64,000 nt of DNA from Peribacillus sp. FSL P2-0133 (GCF_037975445.1 NZ_CP150254.1:5454001-5518000), one strand, 5' to 3'; counted from the first letter of the stretch, positions 10,596 through 21,584 are shown. Notes: generated by a model from the sequence alone, not told the origin. Program-made: numbers and translations.

Positions 10596-11224
10596 GCTTC
10601 TTCCTTCCCTTCTACTAATGACAGATAATTTCTCAAGAGTGACATGCCCATCTTCCCGCTTTTTTCCGGATGGAACTGCATGCCGAATACATTCCCTTTA
10701 CCGACGATCGCCGGCACTTCCACATCATACGTCGCCGAAGCGGTAACGAATGATTCATCCGTATCGGCGTAGTAAGAATGGACGAAATAAACATGTTCCT
10801 CTTCCAGTCCCTCATTCACTTGTGACGCCTGTTTAAATTCAAGACGATTCCAGCCCATGTGCGGCACTTTATAAACCTGGTCATTCGCATCCACTCCTTT
10901 AAAACGAACGACTTTACCTGGGATGAGGGATAATCCTTTTGCAGGTCCATTTTCCTCACTTTCATCAAAGAGAAGCTGCATACCTAGGCAGATGCCTAAA
11001 AGATACCCTCCATCGGCTACATATTCCTTCAGGAATTCATCCAGCTTTTGTTTTTCCAAGAGACTCATGGCATCCCTGAAAGAGCCAACGCCGGGAAGTA
11101 TGATCCCATTCGACTTTGAAAGTTCATTTGGGTCATCGGAAATGAATGAATCGGCACCAAGGCGCTCCAGCCCTTTGCTTACGGAAAATAAATTCCCCAT
11201 GCCATAATCGACGATCCCGATCAT
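10592..11224 (-). CDS. hisH: Imidazole glycerol phosphate synthase subunit HisH (glutamine amidotransferase)
   Basis: The 210-residue class I amidotransferase releases ammonia from glutamine for HisF. The nucleophilic cysteine lies in [11 protein letters not shown], and the His-Glu pair of the triad in MQFHPEKSG. Length is typical. It follows hisB directly and overlaps hisA by 4 nt. Confidence 0.97.
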   Translation of the reverse strand: MIGIVDYGMGNLFSVSKGLERLGADSFISDDPNELSKSNGIILPGVGSFRDAMSLLEKQKLDEFLKEYVADGGYLLGICLGMQLLFDESEENGPAKGLSLIPGKVVRFKGVDANDQVYKVPHMGWNRLEFKQASQVNEGLEEEHVYFVHSYYADTDESFVTASATYDVEVPAIVGKGNVFGMQFHPEKSGKMGMSLLRNYLSLVEGKEEA

Positions 11225-11812
11225 TTACAACATTCCTTTCGTCGAAGGGATGCCTTTGACACGTGGATCGATGGTCGTAGCTTCATCCAATGCACGTCCA
11301 AGCGCTTTGAATATTGCTTCGATCATATGGTGTGTGTTGTGTCCGTAATGAACGACTACATGCAGATTCATCCTGGCTTCAAGAGCGAACTTCCAAAGAA
11401 ACTCGTGCACCAGTTCAGTATCGAAAGTACCGACCTTTTGCGAAGGAAATTCAGCCCGGAACTCCAGGTGCGGACGATTGCTTAAATCAATGACAACCTG
11501 GGCAAGTGCTTCATCCATAGGTACGAAAGCATTTCCGTAACGCTTTATCCCGCTCTTGTCTCCAAGGGCCTCCAATAACGTCTGCCCCAAGCAAATGCCA
11601 ATATCTTCAGTTGTATGATGATCATCCACATCTGTATCCCCGTTTGCATCTACAGTCAAATCAAACTTCCCGTGTTTCGTGAACAAATCCAGCATATGCG
11701 TCATAAACGGAACGCCCGTCTTAATGGAGGAATTACCTTCCCCATCCACACCAAACTTCAAGCTTATTTCCGTTTCATTCGTCTTTCGCTCCACACTAGC
11801 AAAACGTTCCAT
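11225..11812 (-). CDS. hisB: Imidazoleglycerol-phosphate dehydratase
   Basis: The 195-residue monofunctional dehydratase (step 6) has the duplicated Mn-binding histidine motifs DVDDHHTTEDIG and HNTHHMIEAIFK. It lacks the histidinol-phosphatase domain found in enterobacterial HisB; no histidinol-phosphatase gene is in the window, as in B. subtilis where it is elsewhere (hisJ). It is separated from hisD by 78 nt and abuts hisH. Confidence 0.97.
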   Translation of the reverse strand: MERFASVERKTNETEISLKFGVDGEGNSSIKTGVPFMTHMLDLFTKHGKFDLTVDANGDTDVDDHHTTEDIGICLGQTLLEALGDKSGIKRYGNAFVPMDEALAQVVIDLSNRPHLEFRAEFPSQKVGTFDTELVHEFLWKFALEARMNLHVVVHYGHNTHHMIEAIFKALGRALDEATTIDPRVKGIPSTKGML

Positions 11813-11890
11813 TACAACTCCTCCTCAATTCCCAAGATGTAAAAGCATGTCAAAAGTCTTTATATCAGCGATTTCACTTATTTTAATAAT

Positions 11891-13177
11891 TCAGGACTTT
11901 TCCCCGGATTCATTCACACCACGTGATTCAATGGCCCGGGCATGAGCCTCTAGTCCTTCCATCCGTGCAAATGCTGCGATCTTTTCTGCATTTTTGCGGA
12001 AGGCTGTTTCACTATACATGATGACGCTCGATTTCTTTTGGAAATCATCCACATTCAGCGGGCTGGAAAAACGGGCAGTTCCATTTGTAGGCAACACATG
12101 GTTGGGACCTGCAAAATAATCCCCGACGGGCTCCGAACTAAAGCGGCCAATGAAGATTGCCCCGGCATGGCGGATTTTAGCCATGATTTCAAGTGCATCT
12201 TTAGCCACAATTTCCAAATGTTCCGGTGCAAGTTCATTAATCGCTTCAACAGCTTCTGCCATATTCCCGCATACAACGATTCGTCCGTAATCCCTTATGG
12301 ATGCTGCAGCAATATCATGGCGTGGAAGTAACGCCACCTGCTTGGTCACTTCTGCTGCCACTTCTTCTGCAAGTGCCGTTGACGTCGTCACCAAAACACT
12401 GCATGCTCGGGCATCATGCTCCGCCTGTGATAGCAAGTCTGCCGCAACTTCTGCAGCGATGGCCGATTCATCCGCCAATATGGCTATTTCACTTGGTCCT
12501 GCTATCATATCAATGGCAACATCACCGAATACTTCACGCTTCGCTAACGCCACATATATATTTCCCGGACCCACTATTTTATCCACTTTCTTAATTGTTT
12601 CCGTCCCATAAGCGAGAGCAGCTATGGCCTGGGCCCCGCCAACTTTATAGATTTCCTTCACTCCGGCAATTCTGGCAGCTGCCAAAACCGCTGGCGATAA
12701 TTTCCCATCTTTTCCTGGAGGTGAAACCATAACGATCCGTTCCACCCCCGCGGCCTTCGCAGGCAACACATTCATCAATACTGACGAAGGATATGCAGCT
12801 GTGCCTCCAGGTACATAAACACCTACAGCATCAAGAGGTGTCAATTTTTGTCCTAGCATCGTTCCCGTATCATCAGTCGTAAACCATGAATTTCGAATTT
12901 GTTTCTCGTGAAACATTCGAATATTATTTGCAGCTTCTTGAATAATATCAAGCTGCTCAGCAGATAAGGCCGCAGTCGCTTCTTCCATTTCCTGTTCCGA
13001 TACAAGTAATTCCCCTGGACTGACACCATCGAAACGTTCGGTATAGGTATGTAAAGCGGCGTTTCCGCTTTTCCTGACATCATAAATAATATCCTGAACC
13101 GCTTTTCTTTGATCGGCAGTACCTGCTTCAACCGAGCGTTTCAGTGAAATCCCTTCAGCAAACCGTTCTATTTTCAT
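11891..13177 (-). CDS. hisD: Histidinol dehydrogenase
   Basis: The 428-residue zinc enzyme carries out the last two steps, oxidising L-histidinol to histidine with two NAD+. Recognisable segments are VGPGNIYVALAKREVFG, MIAGPSEIAILAD, LLSQAEHDARAC with the zinc-ligand region, and GPNHVLPTNGTARF. Length is that of the family. The start has a GAGGTGA RBS; hisG ends 26 nt upstream. Confidence 0.97.
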   Translation of the reverse strand: MKIERFAEGISLKRSVEAGTADQRKAVQDIIYDVRKSGNAALHTYTERFDGVSPGELLVSEQEMEEATAALSAEQLDIIQEAANNIRMFHEKQIRNSWFTTDDTGTMLGQKLTPLDAVGVYVPGGTAAYPSSVLMNVLPAKAAGVERIVMVSPPGKDGKLSPAVLAAARIAGVKEIYKVGGAQAIAALAYGTETIKKVDKIVGPGNIYVALAKREVFGDVAIDMIAGPSEIAILADESAIAAEVAADLLSQAEHDARACSVLVTTSTALAEEVAAEVTKQVALLPRHDIAAASIRDYGRIVVCGNMAEAVEAINELAPEHLEIVAKDALEIMAKIRHAGAIFIGRFSSEPVGDYFAGPNHVLPTNGTARFSSPLNVDDFQKKSSVIMYSETAFRKNAEKIAAFARMEGLEAHARAIESRGVNESGEKS

Positions 13178-13203
13178 ACCTTCACCTCATTAGCGATTCT
13201 TTA

Positions 13204-13833
13204 CTATTCAATAATTTCTGCTAGCCGTTCCACGATTTCGGTAATCCTTGCTTCTTTAATTCGATAGCTGACAGGGTTTGCTACCAGCCTCGAAGTCACA
13301 TTGGCAATTTTCGCATATTCCACAAGACCGTTTTCCTTCAATGTCCGCCCCGTTGAAACGATATCGACGATTCGTTCAGCTAAACCGATTAACGGTGCTA
13401 ACTCAATTGACCCATTCAACTTTATAATCTCAACTTGCTCCCCCTGCTCGCGAAAATAACTGGAAGCAACGTTCGGGTATTTACTGGCTATTTTGGGGGC
13501 GATGTCACTTATTTTCGTACCAGGCAATCCAGCTACAGCCAAGTAGCAGGCACTGATTTTCAAATCAAGTAACTCATAGACATCACGTTCTTCTTCTAAC
13601 ATGACATCCTTCCCTGCAATTCCAATGTCAGCGACACCGTGTTCCACATATGTTACGACATCCATCGGTTTTGCTAAAATGAACCGCAGATTCTCCTCTT
13701 CCACTTCAAGGATCAATTTCCGGGAATCATCAAACTCGGGAGGGAGACGAAAACCGGCCCTTCTTAACAGCTCTGCCGCTTCTTCAAATATTCTCCCTTT
13801 CGGCATGGCAATCGTTAAAAAGCTATTATTCAT
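13204..13833 (-). CDS. hisG: ATP phosphoribosyltransferase catalytic subunit, short form
   Basis: At 209 residues this is the short HisG form that lacks the C-terminal regulatory domain and therefore needs HisZ. It catalyses the committed step, condensing ATP with PRPP. Motifs include [35 protein letters not shown] and the PRPP loop region [14 protein letters not shown]. The ATG at 13833 overlaps the hisZ stop (ATGAATAA). In-frame ATGs at 13842 and 13851 are also possible, so the exact start is uncertain. Confidence 0.95.
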   Translation of the reverse strand: MNNSFLTIAMPKGRIFEEAAELLRRAGFRLPPEFDDSRKLILEVEEENLRFILAKPMDVVTYVEHGVADIGIAGKDVMLEEERDVYELLDLKISACYLAVAGLPGTKISDIAPKIASKYPNVASSYFREQGEQVEIIKLNGSIELAPLIGLAERIVDIVSTGRTLKENGLVEYAKIANVTSRLVANPVSYRIKEARITEIVERLAEIIE

Positions 13834-15010
13834 CTTTTCCATTCCCCCCATTCCCTACGAATAAATGAACTTCAGAAAATGTCCGTGTAAAAGCATCGAC
13901 ATTCTGGACGACCGTAATATCTTGAATCGTTACTATTTTCCCTTCGGCGCGTTTTTTTCTTGCAAATTGTATTGCTTCCAATCTCCGTTCGGGACTGAAT
14001 AAAATGCATTCTGGCGCTACAGGCTGGATCGGCTCCCCAAGAGCTTCTGCAAGACGATCCACCCGGAGTGCAAAACCTGTGGCCGAAGCATTCCAGCCGA
14101 ACTTCGCAAGCAGATTATCATACCGGCCGCCATTGCCGATTGGCGAACCCACTTGCCCGGCATACACTTCAAATAAAGTTCCCGTGTAATAACTCATATG
14201 ACTGACCAATGTTAAGTCGAAGCTCACATATTGTTCAACGTCAAATTCTTTCAGCTGCGCAGACAATTCCTTCAGTTCAGCCAAAGAATCTTGCCCTTTA
14301 TTATTTTCAACCAACCCTAGCGCCTTGTTCAGGGTTCCTTCATTGCCCCTTAATGAGGTAAATTCGATAAGCCGTTGTTTATCAATGGATGAAAGCGGTA
14401 GTGATTTAACATGCTCGCGATAACCGACATAATTTTTTTCATACAAAAACTTCCTTAATATAGAGGCTCTTTCCTCCGTACCTAGAATGCTTAAGAAAAA
14501 TTCTTGCAGAAATCCGATATGTCCAATGGAAATCTTAAATTCCTGAAGCCCTGCAGCCTTTAGAGCATCCGCAAGCAGGGCAATCATTTCAGCATCGGCA
14601 CTTATAGACTTATTTCCGATGCATTCAATCCCAATCTGTTCGAATTCTGCCGGCCTGCCTCCTTCACGCTGCTGTGCGCGGTATACATTCGCGGAATAGG
14701 CCAGGCGAAGCGGAATTTGCTGTTTTAACAGTTTGGATGCTGCGACGCGTGCAATGGGAGCTGTCATCTCGGGACGGAGTACGAGCGTATGCCCCTGGGA
14801 ATCAAGAAGTTTAAACAACTGTTGATCCAAGATTGCCGAAGCATCGCCAATTGTTTCATAATATTCCAAAGCAGGCGTTTCAATAAATTGATAGCCCCAC
14901 TTCTTGATTTCATCACTCATTTTATTTCTGGCCGACACTTTCGTTTCATACAGCACCGGCAATGTATCTCTCATGCCTAATGGTTTTTCAAACATAAATG
15001 GCTTTGTCAC
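13826..15010 (-). CDS. hisZ: ATP phosphoribosyltransferase regulatory subunit HisZ
   Basis: The 394-residue protein is paralogous to class II histidyl-tRNA synthetase ([31 protein letters not shown]) but lacks the full catalytic and anticodon-binding parts. It forms the hetero-octameric ATP-PRT with short HisG and senses histidine. The GTG start at 15010 has an AAGGA site upstream. It is the first gene of hisZGDBHAF-IE. The roughly 490-nt gap upstream (15011-15501) is AT-rich; no T-box or attenuator was recognised there and I assign no promoter. Confidence 0.95.
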   Translation of the reverse strand: MTKPFMFEKPLGMRDTLPVLYETKVSARNKMSDEIKKWGYQFIETPALEYYETIGDASAILDQQLFKLLDSQGHTLVLRPEMTAPIARVAASKLLKQQIPLRLAYSANVYRAQQREGGRPAEFEQIGIECIGNKSISADAEMIALLADALKAAGLQEFKISIGHIGFLQEFFLSILGTEERASILRKFLYEKNYVGYREHVKSLPLSSIDKQRLIEFTSLRGNEGTLNKALGLVENNKGQDSLAELKELSAQLKEFDVEQYVSFDLTLVSHMSYYTGTLFEVYAGQVGSPIGNGGRYDNLLAKFGWNASATGFALRVDRLAEALGEPIQPVAPECILFSPERRLEAIQFARKKRAEGKIVTIQDITVVQNVDAFTRTFSEVHLFVGNGGNGKDE

Positions 15011-15501
15011 GACTGCACATCCTTTTGAAATTTTGATTACTATCTATATCCAATCGGTCCGCCTATGGGCAAAAACCGATGCACCCATTCCTAATTTTGT
15101 TTATCCCTTTATCTTTCCAAGGTTTCACGCTTAAATCCAAATTTCGGACAACATATAAAAATAGTATCAAATAAACTGACATAATAATATAAATAATCAC
15201 AATATTCTACTAGAACACTTTAGTTCGCTAATATGGTAGTAGGTTGAAGTTATTAATAGTTTACCCCTGCCCCCACCTTACGTCAAGGAAAATATGCCTA
15301 ATTCCATTACTTCAATACAACGGCGGTGTTGGATATTCTTCATGATCGTTTTAAGTCCAAATGGAAAGAGTTGTACCTTTTTACCCGAATATTTCTTACT
15401 ATCTTTAGCCATTCATTGTTATTAATGTATACCTTTTGGTTTAGCTGTTTTATAATATTTAGGAGTTTGGTAATATTATAAAATTTTAGGGGGAAATGGG
15501 A

Positions 15502-16560
15502 GTGAAGAAATTTTTTTCATTTTTTGTGGCACTTATCGTTCTTTTTTCACTGGGTATAAGCGGAACGAAGGCTTTTGCGGCAACTAAGATCAACCAGGAA
15601 GAGCTTAATGCATACCTTTCTGAAGTTAGAATGACGCAAGAAGAATTGGAAGAGTATTTATCCTATTACGACTTATCATTGAATGAACTGAAATCGGTAG
15701 AAGAGTTGCGTGATACATTAGGACCGACCGTCACTCCTGAGACCATACAGAATCTACTTAAACAATATGAAATGACAGAAGCTGAACTTAAGGAATTATT
15801 AATAGAATACGGTGAACTGGAAGAGGGGGATTCCATCATCGATACCTTCCATTTCATTTACGACATTGAGGATATTATCGATTTAGAAATGGATTATGAT
15901 GAGGAAGAGATGGAATATGATGATGAAGAGATCATCGATTTAATGGATGGTCTCTTTACTGAGATTGGCCTTACAGACGAAGAGCTGGACAGATTCATGA
16001 ACCACCTTTTACCTATCGTCGAAGACCCTTCTTTTGAAGCTCGTTTAATGGCGATCTCCGATCGGATGGATCAACTCGAGTATTTTGAAACAATTGATGA
16101 ATTATCTGCTGAACAAGTGGCAGAATTGCTTTCTATATATAATGATCTTCAAAGCTTGCTGCAAATTCAATTCAAATTCGCCTTAATTCAGGATGGTGTC
16201 ACGACAAACCTATCCCTTGAGGCTTTATTCCAGCTTAAGGAATTGACGAATGCTAGTTTACTAGTTTCCATTTATGATTTAAACGGCAATTTTTTGCTAG
16301 ATTTTACATTGACAGGTGAAATGATCGGTTCAGATTTAGTGAAAGAAACCGGTAATGACATTAAACAGTCCACTGAGGTCATTTCTAAAGTGGTTGAGGT
16401 AAAAAAAGAAAAGAAAAAACCCACAAAACCTGAACATAAAACGGAAAAAGGCGGAGTGCTTCCTAAAACGGCTGGTAATTACTTATTCGGTGCTTTAATC
16501 GGTTTAATGTTGATGGGTATCGCTTTCGGATTAATCAGAAAAGCGAGATTCACTAATTAA
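15502..16560 (+). CDS. Processed acidic surface protein with LPXTA-type sortase signal
   Basis: The 352-residue precursor has an N-terminal signal peptide (lysines, hydrophobic core, KAFAATK cleavage region near residue 28). The body is strongly acidic with helical repeats (MTQEELEEYL, MTEAELKELLIEYG, LTDEELDRFM) and a D/E-rich stretch near residues 125-150. A lysine-rich linker leads to LPKTA (about 317), a membrane segment and a basic tail. This is the layout of the family known as processed acidic surface proteins with LPXTA signals. GTG at 15502 is preferred, 8 nt from AGGGGG; the ATG at 15496 is only 2 nt from it. The sortase gene begins 1 nt after the stop codon, so the pair is an operon. 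Function is unknown. Confidence 0.85.
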   Translation: MKKFFSFFVALIVLFSLGISGTKAFAATKINQEELNAYLSEVRMTQEELEEYLSYYDLSLNELKSVEELRDTLGPTVTPETIQNLLKQYEMTEAELKELLIEYGELEEGDSIIDTFHFIYDIEDIIDLEMDYDEEEMEYDDEEIIDLMDGLFTEIGLTDEELDRFMNHLLPIVEDPSFEARLMAISDRMDQLEYFETIDELSAEQVAELLSIYNDLQSLLQIQFKFALIQDGVTTNLSLEALFQLKELTNASLLVSIYDLNGNFLLDFTLTGEMIGSDLVKETGNDIKQSTEVISKVVEVKKEKKKPTKPEHKTEKGGVLPKTAGNYLFGALIGLMLMGIAFGLIRKARFTN

Positions 16561-16561
16561 G

Positions 16562-17203
16562 ATGAGCAAAAATAGGCAATCCAAGCATAAGAAAAAAACG
16601 TTACTTATCACTGCTGTTTGCATTTTAACCTTAGGTTTTTATTTTACAACTACAAATGCCTATACGCTGTTAAAAGGCTATGCCCTATATAAATGGAATA
16701 AATCTGACACATTGGAAGCGACGGCTAAGCTACCCGAACCGAAGACGAAAGCTGATATTCCCGTTGGGCTTGAACTATATGAAGAACGACCGGAGACAGG
16801 TGATTTGATGGGTGAGCTTTATATTCCAAAAATCGAGGCAACACTTCCAATTTATCACGGAACGGACGAAGATGAACTCGAAAAGGGCGTCGGTCATTAT
16901 GCGGGGTCCGTCCTCCCCGGTGAAAAGGATAATTCCGTTTTATCCGGTCACCGAGATACAATTTTCAGAGATTTAGGTGAAGTCGGCGAAGGTGACTTGC
17001 TGATTGCCAAGACGGAAGCCGGTACGTTTACATATAAAGTGAGGAAGGTTCGTATCGTCGATGCAGATGACCGTACCGTGATCGTTCCCAAGCCTAAAGC
17101 CACACTTACAGTAACAACCTGCTATCCTTTTTCATATATTGGTAGTGCACCGGAACGATACGTATTGGTTGCCGATTTATTGAAATCGGAGATAGGTAAA
17201 TGA
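16562..17203 (+). CDS. Class D sortase
   Basis: This 213-residue membrane-anchored transpeptidase has an N-terminal membrane segment (residues 13-32) and a sortase domain with catalytic His130 (LSGHRDT), Cys187 (TTCYPF) and Arg199 (APERY). It should cleave the LPKTA signal of the protein encoded immediately upstream and attach it to the cell wall. The start is 1 nt past the upstream stop with no good RBS, suggesting translational coupling. Neither gene is expected at this place in the B. subtilis order (between hisZ and yvoF), so it looks like a locally inserted module. Confidence 0.93.
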   Translation: MSKNRQSKHKKKTLLITAVCILTLGFYFTTTNAYTLLKGYALYKWNKSDTLEATAKLPEPKTKADIPVGLELYEERPETGDLMGELYIPKIEATLPIYHGTDEDELEKGVGHYAGSVLPGEKDNSVLSGHRDTIFRDLGEVGEGDLLIAKTEAGTFTYKVRKVRIVDADDRTVIVPKPKATLTVTTCYPFSYIGSAPERYVLVADLLKSEIGK

Positions 17204-17272
17204 GATGCGGGGCTGAAGTTATTCTGCCCCCTCTTCATAAATCTTTAATAGATGATAGGAGGACAGCTCAAC

Positions 17273-17416
17273 ATGGATGAACAGGCACAGCAAAGGTTTT
17301 TTCAAATTTTAAAAGAAACGTATGAAGCAACGGTGAACCAGGAAAATGTATCAATCAACGAAGTGATAGAGCATCTAAAGAGTGAACTGACTCCGTTATA
17401 CCCAAAATGCCATTAA
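17273..17416 (+). CDS. Hypothetical small protein (47 residues)
   Basis: This short frame opens MDEQAQQRFFQILKETYEA and ends SELTPLYPKCH. A strong AGGAGGA site lies 9 nt upstream and a strong terminator overlaps the stop codon. It is predicted to be helical, charged and cytoplasmic, without a membrane segment or recognisable motif. It lies 70 nt downstream of the sortase gene, after a weak hairpin (17208-17226), and could be cotranscribed. I do not recognise the family; the RBS and codon pattern support it being real. Confidence 0.6.
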   Translation: MDEQAQQRFFQILKETYEATVNQENVSINEVIEHLKSELTPLYPKCH

Positions 17417-17451
17417 AAAGGACTTGCCACATATATGGGCAAGTCCTTTTT
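17415..17451. terminator. Bidirectional terminator
   Basis: A perfect 14-bp stem (AAAAAGGACTTGCC against GGCAAGTCCTTTTT) separates the plus-strand surface-protein module from the minus-strand yvoF. It has A and T runs on both sides, so it can serve both directions. Confidence 0.9.
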
Positions 17452-17969
17452 CATAAGGAAGTTTGCTGATCTCTCTCAAGCATTTCCTCTTTGGTATATA
17501 TGATTTTCATTGGATTTCCCCCGACGAAAGCTCCCTCCGGAACATCCTTATGGACAAGCGTCCCCGCAGAGACAATCGCCCCATTACCAATTGAAAGTCC
17601 TGGAAGAATGGTCGAATTGGCTCCAATCAACACTTCATCACCAATGACTACATCTCCTAAACGATATTCATGAATCAAATATTCATGAGCAAGGATCGTC
17701 GTATTATATCCAATGACAGTATTCATTCCAACCGATATTTTTTCCGGAAACATCACATCCGGCATGACCATTAAGGCAAACGAAGTATGCTTTCCTACTT
17801 TCATATGTAAAAAAGTCTTGTATAGCCAATTCTTCATGCCCAGAAAAGGCGTATAACGCGCTAGCTGTATCACCACAAAATTCTTTACGACTTTCCAGAA
17901 TGGAACGGTCTTATATACATGCCATAGTGAATTAGCCCCTTCAACTGGATAGCGGGACGTGCGTCTCAT
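17451..17969 (-). CDS. yvoF: Acyltransferase of the left-handed beta-helix family (YvoF)
   Basis: The 172-residue protein has hexapeptide repeats ([20 protein letters not shown], then [16 protein letters not shown] and [10 protein letters not shown]), typical of trimeric O-acetyltransferases of the LacA/MaaT type. The acceptor substrate is unknown. It is the last gene of the hprK-lgt-yvoD-ppaX-yvoF operon, overlapping ppaX by 4 nt, as in B. subtilis. Confidence 0.9.
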   Translation of the reverse strand: MRRTSRYPVEGANSLWHVYKTVPFWKVVKNFVVIQLARYTPFLGMKNWLYKTFLHMKVGKHTSFALMVMPDVMFPEKISVGMNTVIGYNTTILAHEYLIHEYRLGDVVIGDEVLIGANSTILPGLSIGNGAIVSAGTLVHKDVPEGAFVGGNPMKIIYTKEEMLERDQQTSL

Positions 17970-18634
17970 TTTCTAGCCTCCGTGAGTTTTTCAACCTCAA
18001 CGATATTCAATATATCCGCCATCTGCTCAAGCATATAATCAGGGTGATAACTTTCCAAGAATTCACGGCCTTTAATGGACCATGAGACCCCTGCCGTTTT
18101 TGTACCTGTATTTTTACCGCCCATAATATCATGATAACTGTCACCAATCATGATCGCTTCTTCAGGAACCGAACCGAGTTGATTTAAAGCTTTTACCAAA
18201 GGCTCTGGGTCCGGCTTTGCCTTTTCTACTTCATCCAGTGTGACCACCACTTCAAAGAATTGATCCAGTTTACTTAAACGCAGGCCCTTTTCGACGACAT
18301 CACGCTTCTTTGTCGTAACGACTGCCAATTTATAACCGCTCTGCTTCAACGTTTGAACGGTTTCATACACCCCGTCAAATTGTGTGACAAGCAAATCATG
18401 GTTCCTCCAATTATGCTCCCGATAGTAAGCGATCATTTCATCCACTTGTTTTGGATCAATGGAAGAAAAAGTATCGACCAAAGTCGGTCCGATAAATGGA
18501 ATAATATCTTCCCGATTGAACTTTCCGGGACAAAAGTGGTTTAAAGTTTCCGTAAAAGAGGCGATGATCAATTCATTTGTATTGATCAACGTCCCATCAA
18601 GATCAAATAATAATGTAGTTATGTTACTGTTCAT
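17966..18634 (-). CDS. ppaX: Pyrophosphatase PpaX
   Basis: The 222-residue HAD hydrolase has nucleophile motif [15 protein letters not shown], a motif II/III region (VVTTKKRD) and metal-binding [14 protein letters not shown]. In B. subtilis PpaX hydrolyses pyrophosphate formed when HPrK/P dephosphorylates P-Ser-HPr, fitting its place in the hprK operon. The ATG at 18634 has GGGAGC 5 nt upstream and gives the family length; the longer open frame from 18685 has no RBS. It overlaps yvoD by 11 nt. Confidence 0.95.
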   Translation of the reverse strand: MNSNITTLLFDLDGTLINTNELIIASFTETLNHFCPGKFNREDIIPFIGPTLVDTFSSIDPKQVDEMIAYYREHNWRNHDLLVTQFDGVYETVQTLKQSGYKLAVVTTKKRDVVEKGLRLSKLDQFFEVVVTLDEVEKAKPDPEPLVKALNQLGSVPEEAIMIGDSYHDIMGGKNTGTKTAGVSWSIKGREFLESYHPDYMLEQMADILNIVEVEKLTEARK

Positions 18635-19568
18635 ATACAGCTCCCTTTCTCTGTACCCTGTCAGTCCGATTCCATATATACGCAACGGCCATCGTTAAAA
18701 CAATGGCAGTGAGTAGCCGAATAAGCAACAACGGCAAGACTGGAATCCCCAGCGGAATAAAAATCAGTGTGTCTTCTACAACAGCATGGCAGGCAACTAA
18801 AAAGATGAACGCAATCGTCATATCCTTCTTCGAAACATTATCTTCTTTAGCGGCTTGAATCATTACGCCCGCCCCATATGCCAAACCGAGAGTCAGGCCT
18901 GTAACGAAAGGCATGGAAGCATTCGGCTTCATCCCCAGGACCTTCATGAAGGGAGCCAGGGCTTTCGAGAAGGCTTCCAGCCATTTTAAATCTTTCATGA
19001 TTTGAACCGCCACCATGAGCGGAATAACGATGACCGCCAGCTGACCGATTCCTGAAAGGGCTTGGAGGACACCATGTAGGAGGATTGCACCTGCTCCGTT
19101 AATCTCTGCAGCCTCCCCAATAGCCACTCCTTGGGCCATTTCAGATCCGCCCTGCCAGACAAGATTGATGACGATCGCTGATAAAAGGGCAAGCCCGATC
19201 CGTACTGTTAGGATGATCCACAGCTTGACACCGGTTTTCATCGCCACACCTGACTCGATCAATAAATTATGTGAAAAAGATAGCATCATAGCGATAATAA
19301 AAACTTCCTTCACAGTCAAATCAAGTGTTAATATGCCAGCGATCGCCGCGTATAAATTCAGGAAATTCCCTAACACAAGCGGAATTGCCGCATCCCCTGG
19401 AAGACCGATGAGATTCATCAAAGGCGCTATCAAGTTAATGATGTATGGCAATACAGGCGTATATTGAAGCACAGTGACGATCAAAGTGACTGGAAATATC
19501 ACTTTCCCCAAAGACCAAGTTGTGTTCAAGCCTGAAAGAAGTCCCTTTTTAATCGAATCTACTATCAC
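18624..19568 (-). CDS. yvoD: Nucleoside-recognition (Gate) domain membrane protein YvoD
   Basis: The 314-residue integral membrane protein has about eight hydrophobic segments and two Gate-like halves. These domains are found in nucleoside transporters and SpmA/SpmB proteins. The substrate is unknown. The GTG start has a GAGAGGG site. Its position between lgt and ppaX is conserved in B. subtilis. Confidence 0.85.
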   Translation of the reverse strand: MIVDSIKKGLLSGLNTTWSLGKVIFPVTLIVTVLQYTPVLPYIINLIAPLMNLIGLPGDAAIPLVLGNFLNLYAAIAGILTLDLTVKEVFIIAMMLSFSHNLLIESGVAMKTGVKLWIILTVRIGLALLSAIVINLVWQGGSEMAQGVAIGEAAEINGAGAILLHGVLQALSGIGQLAVIVIPLMVAVQIMKDLKWLEAFSKALAPFMKVLGMKPNASMPFVTGLTLGLAYGAGVMIQAAKEDNVSKKDMTIAFIFLVACHAVVEDTLIFIPLGIPVLPLLLIRLLTAIVLTMAVAYIWNRTDRVQRKGAVYEQ

Positions 19569-19595
19569 TATGCCCTCTCCCTTTACACATATTCC

Positions 19596-20408
19596 CTATG
19601 CATCTAAATATCGTTTGTTTGCATGCCCGCTGACCCTTCTATAGACCACTAAAGCAATGGCTACAACTACCAACACAATCGAGATCACTTGTGCGATACG
19701 CAGTGACTCCGTCAGCATCAAACTATCCGTCCGCAATCCTTCAATGTAATAACGGCCGATGGAATACCATATTACATAGGTTAAAAATAGTTCCCCCCTG
19801 CGCAAGTTCACTTTCCGTAAACTTAAGAGGATAATGACACCAGCGATATTCCAAATCGATTCATACAAAAAGGTCGGGTGATAGTACGTACCGTTTATGT
19901 ACATTTGATTGATGATGAATTCAGGCAAATGCATATTTTCCAGGAATGATCTTGTTATTTCTCCCCCATGCGCTTCCTGATTCATGAAATTACCCCAACG
20001 GCCAATCGCCTGCCCCAACAATAAGCTCGGTGCAGCAATATCCGCCAGCTTCCAGAATGAGACTTTCTTGACCTTGGCAAAGACGATGGCAGTCAGCACC
20101 GATCCAATCAACGCACCATGTATGGCAATTCCGCCATTCCATATTTTTATGATATCCCCCGGGTTTTGTGAATAGTACTCCCATTGGAAGATCACATAAT
20201 AAATACGGGCACAAATGATCGCGATTGGGACAGCAAACAAAATCATATCCGTAAATATTTCCTTATCAAGACCTCTTCGCTCTGATTCCCTCAAAGCGAT
20301 AATAAGACCCAATAACACACCGAAACCGATGATCAGTCCATACCAATGTACCTGGATGGGGCCTAGATCTATCGCGATTGGATTCAGCGGCTGTATTCCT
20401 TGTTCCAT
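19596..20408 (-). CDS. lgt: Prolipoprotein diacylglyceryl transferase
   Basis: This 270-residue membrane enzyme of seven helices transfers diacylglycerol from phosphatidylglycerol to the lipobox cysteine of prolipoproteins. The Lgt signature [14 protein letters not shown] is present (about residues 132-145), as are the conserved [10 protein letters not shown] near the N-terminus and [11 protein letters not shown] near the C-terminus. Lipoprotein substrates in this window include the siderophore-binding protein and CccB. It lies in the hprK operon, 26 nt after hprK. Confidence 0.97.
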   Translation of the reverse strand: MEQGIQPLNPIAIDLGPIQVHWYGLIIGFGVLLGLIIALRESERRGLDKEIFTDMILFAVPIAIICARIYYVIFQWEYYSQNPGDIIKIWNGGIAIHGALIGSVLTAIVFAKVKKVSFWKLADIAAPSLLLGQAIGRWGNFMNQEAHGGEITRSFLENMHLPEFIINQMYINGTYYHPTFLYESIWNIAGVIILLSLRKVNLRRGELFLTYVIWYSIGRYYIEGLRTDSLMLTESLRIAQVISIVLVVVAIALVVYRRVSGHANKRYLDA

Positions 20409-20434
20409 TTTGTCCCCTCTTTTCCTATAACCTT

Positions 20435-21370
20435 TTAAAATTCATCATGTTCCGGATCTGCAATGGCATGGTTCAAGCGATCTGAAAACTGTTCCGCAGC
20501 ATTTACACCCATTCGTTTCAGGCGGTAATTCATGGCTGCCACTTCAATGATAACTGCTAAATTTCGCCCTGGACGGACAGGTACGGTAATTTTCGTCACT
20601 TCCGTATCGATGATTTTCATTTTTTCTTCATCAAGACCAACCCGGTCATACTGCTTGTTTTTTTCCCATAGTTCCAGATTGATGACAATTGAGATCTTTT
20701 TATTGCTTCGGACTGCCCCAGCTCCAAAAAGTGTCATTACATTTATGATTCCCAATCCTCTTATTTCAAGAAGATGTTCGATTAAATCTGGGGCATTCCC
20801 TACTAGCGTATCTTGGTCTTCCTGCCTGATTTCGACGCAGTCATCGGCTACGAGACGATGACCCCGTTTCACCAATTCCAGGGCTGTCTCACTTTTACCG
20901 ACTCCGCTTTTCCCGGTGATCAACACCCCTAACCCATAGATATCCACCAATACACCATGAACAGCAGTAGTTGGTGCCAACCTGCTTTCAAGGAAATTGG
21001 TCAGACGGCTGTATAACCTTGTTGTCTTCATATTAGATCTCATCACAGGAACGGATTCCCGCTCAGAAGCTTCGATCAATTCTATCGGCACTTCCTGACC
21101 ACGCGTAATGATGATGCCTGGAGTAAAGTCCCTGCACAACTCTTCCATCCTCTGTATTCGCTCCGGTTCATTCAACCGATTAAAAAAGGACATCTCCGTC
21201 ATACCTAAAAGCTGTACTCGATCCGCGGGATAATAATCAAAAAAACCGGCTATTTCAAGTCCGGGACGAGATAAATCACTCGTGACTATTGGTCGGTTAA
21301 TTCCTTCTTCCCCACTGATAAGTTCTAGACCGAACGCTTCTACTATATCCTTTGTACGGACTTTTGCCAT
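20435..21370 (-). CDS. hprK: HPr kinase/phosphorylase
   Basis: The 311-residue bifunctional enzyme phosphorylates and dephosphorylates Ser46 of HPr and Crh, the central switch of CcpA-dependent catabolite control. The P-loop GKSGVGKSE is near residue 153, followed by the HPrK signature ([21 protein letters not shown]) and a C-terminal helix region. It heads the operon with lgt, yvoD, ppaX and yvoF. A terminator-like hairpin for the opposite end of yvlB lies upstream, so hprK has its own promoter in 21371-21550, which I could not assign. Confidence 0.97.
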   Translation of the reverse strand: MAKVRTKDIVEAFGLELISGEEGINRPIVTSDLSRPGLEIAGFFDYYPADRVQLLGMTEMSFFNRLNEPERIQRMEELCRDFTPGIIITRGQEVPIELIEASERESVPVMRSNMKTTRLYSRLTNFLESRLAPTTAVHGVLVDIYGLGVLITGKSGVGKSETALELVKRGHRLVADDCVEIRQEDQDTLVGNAPDLIEHLLEIRGLGIINVMTLFGAGAVRSNKKISIVINLELWEKNKQYDRVGLDEEKMKIIDTEVTKITVPVRPGRNLAVIIEVAAMNYRLKRMGVNAAEQFSDRLNHAIADPEHDEF

Positions 21371-21552
21371 ATATCTTTCCTCCTTTTGGAGCGTTGCTAT
21401 TTTTCGAGATACTTTTTCTATTTTAGCATTTTTCTGTTAATAACCAAACAAAGCATTATCGATTTATTGTTTTTTTATTCACTGCACCCGGATTATGAAA
21501 GCGGGAAGGTCTCCGTGAACAGGAAAGAGATGAGATGAAACTACATGAATCC

Positions 21553-21584
21553 TAAGAAAGCCCGCAAGTTTATATTGGCGGGCT
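21553..21584 (-). terminator. Distal terminator hairpin of yvlB (duplicated copy)
   Basis: On the minus strand AGCCCGC pairs with GCGGGCT (21559-21584) and is followed by TTCTT. A second, diverged copy of the same hairpin stands directly after yvlB at 21753-21777 without a T run. The two copies bracket the repeat element at 21590-21747. Confidence 0.6.

Noticed and set aside
15011..15501. T-box or histidine attenuator upstream of hisZ
   Set aside because: No T-box sequence, antiterminator/terminator pair or His-rich leader peptide could be found.
21371..21550. hprK promoter
   Set aside because: A promoter must exist here but no hexamer pair was convincing by eye.
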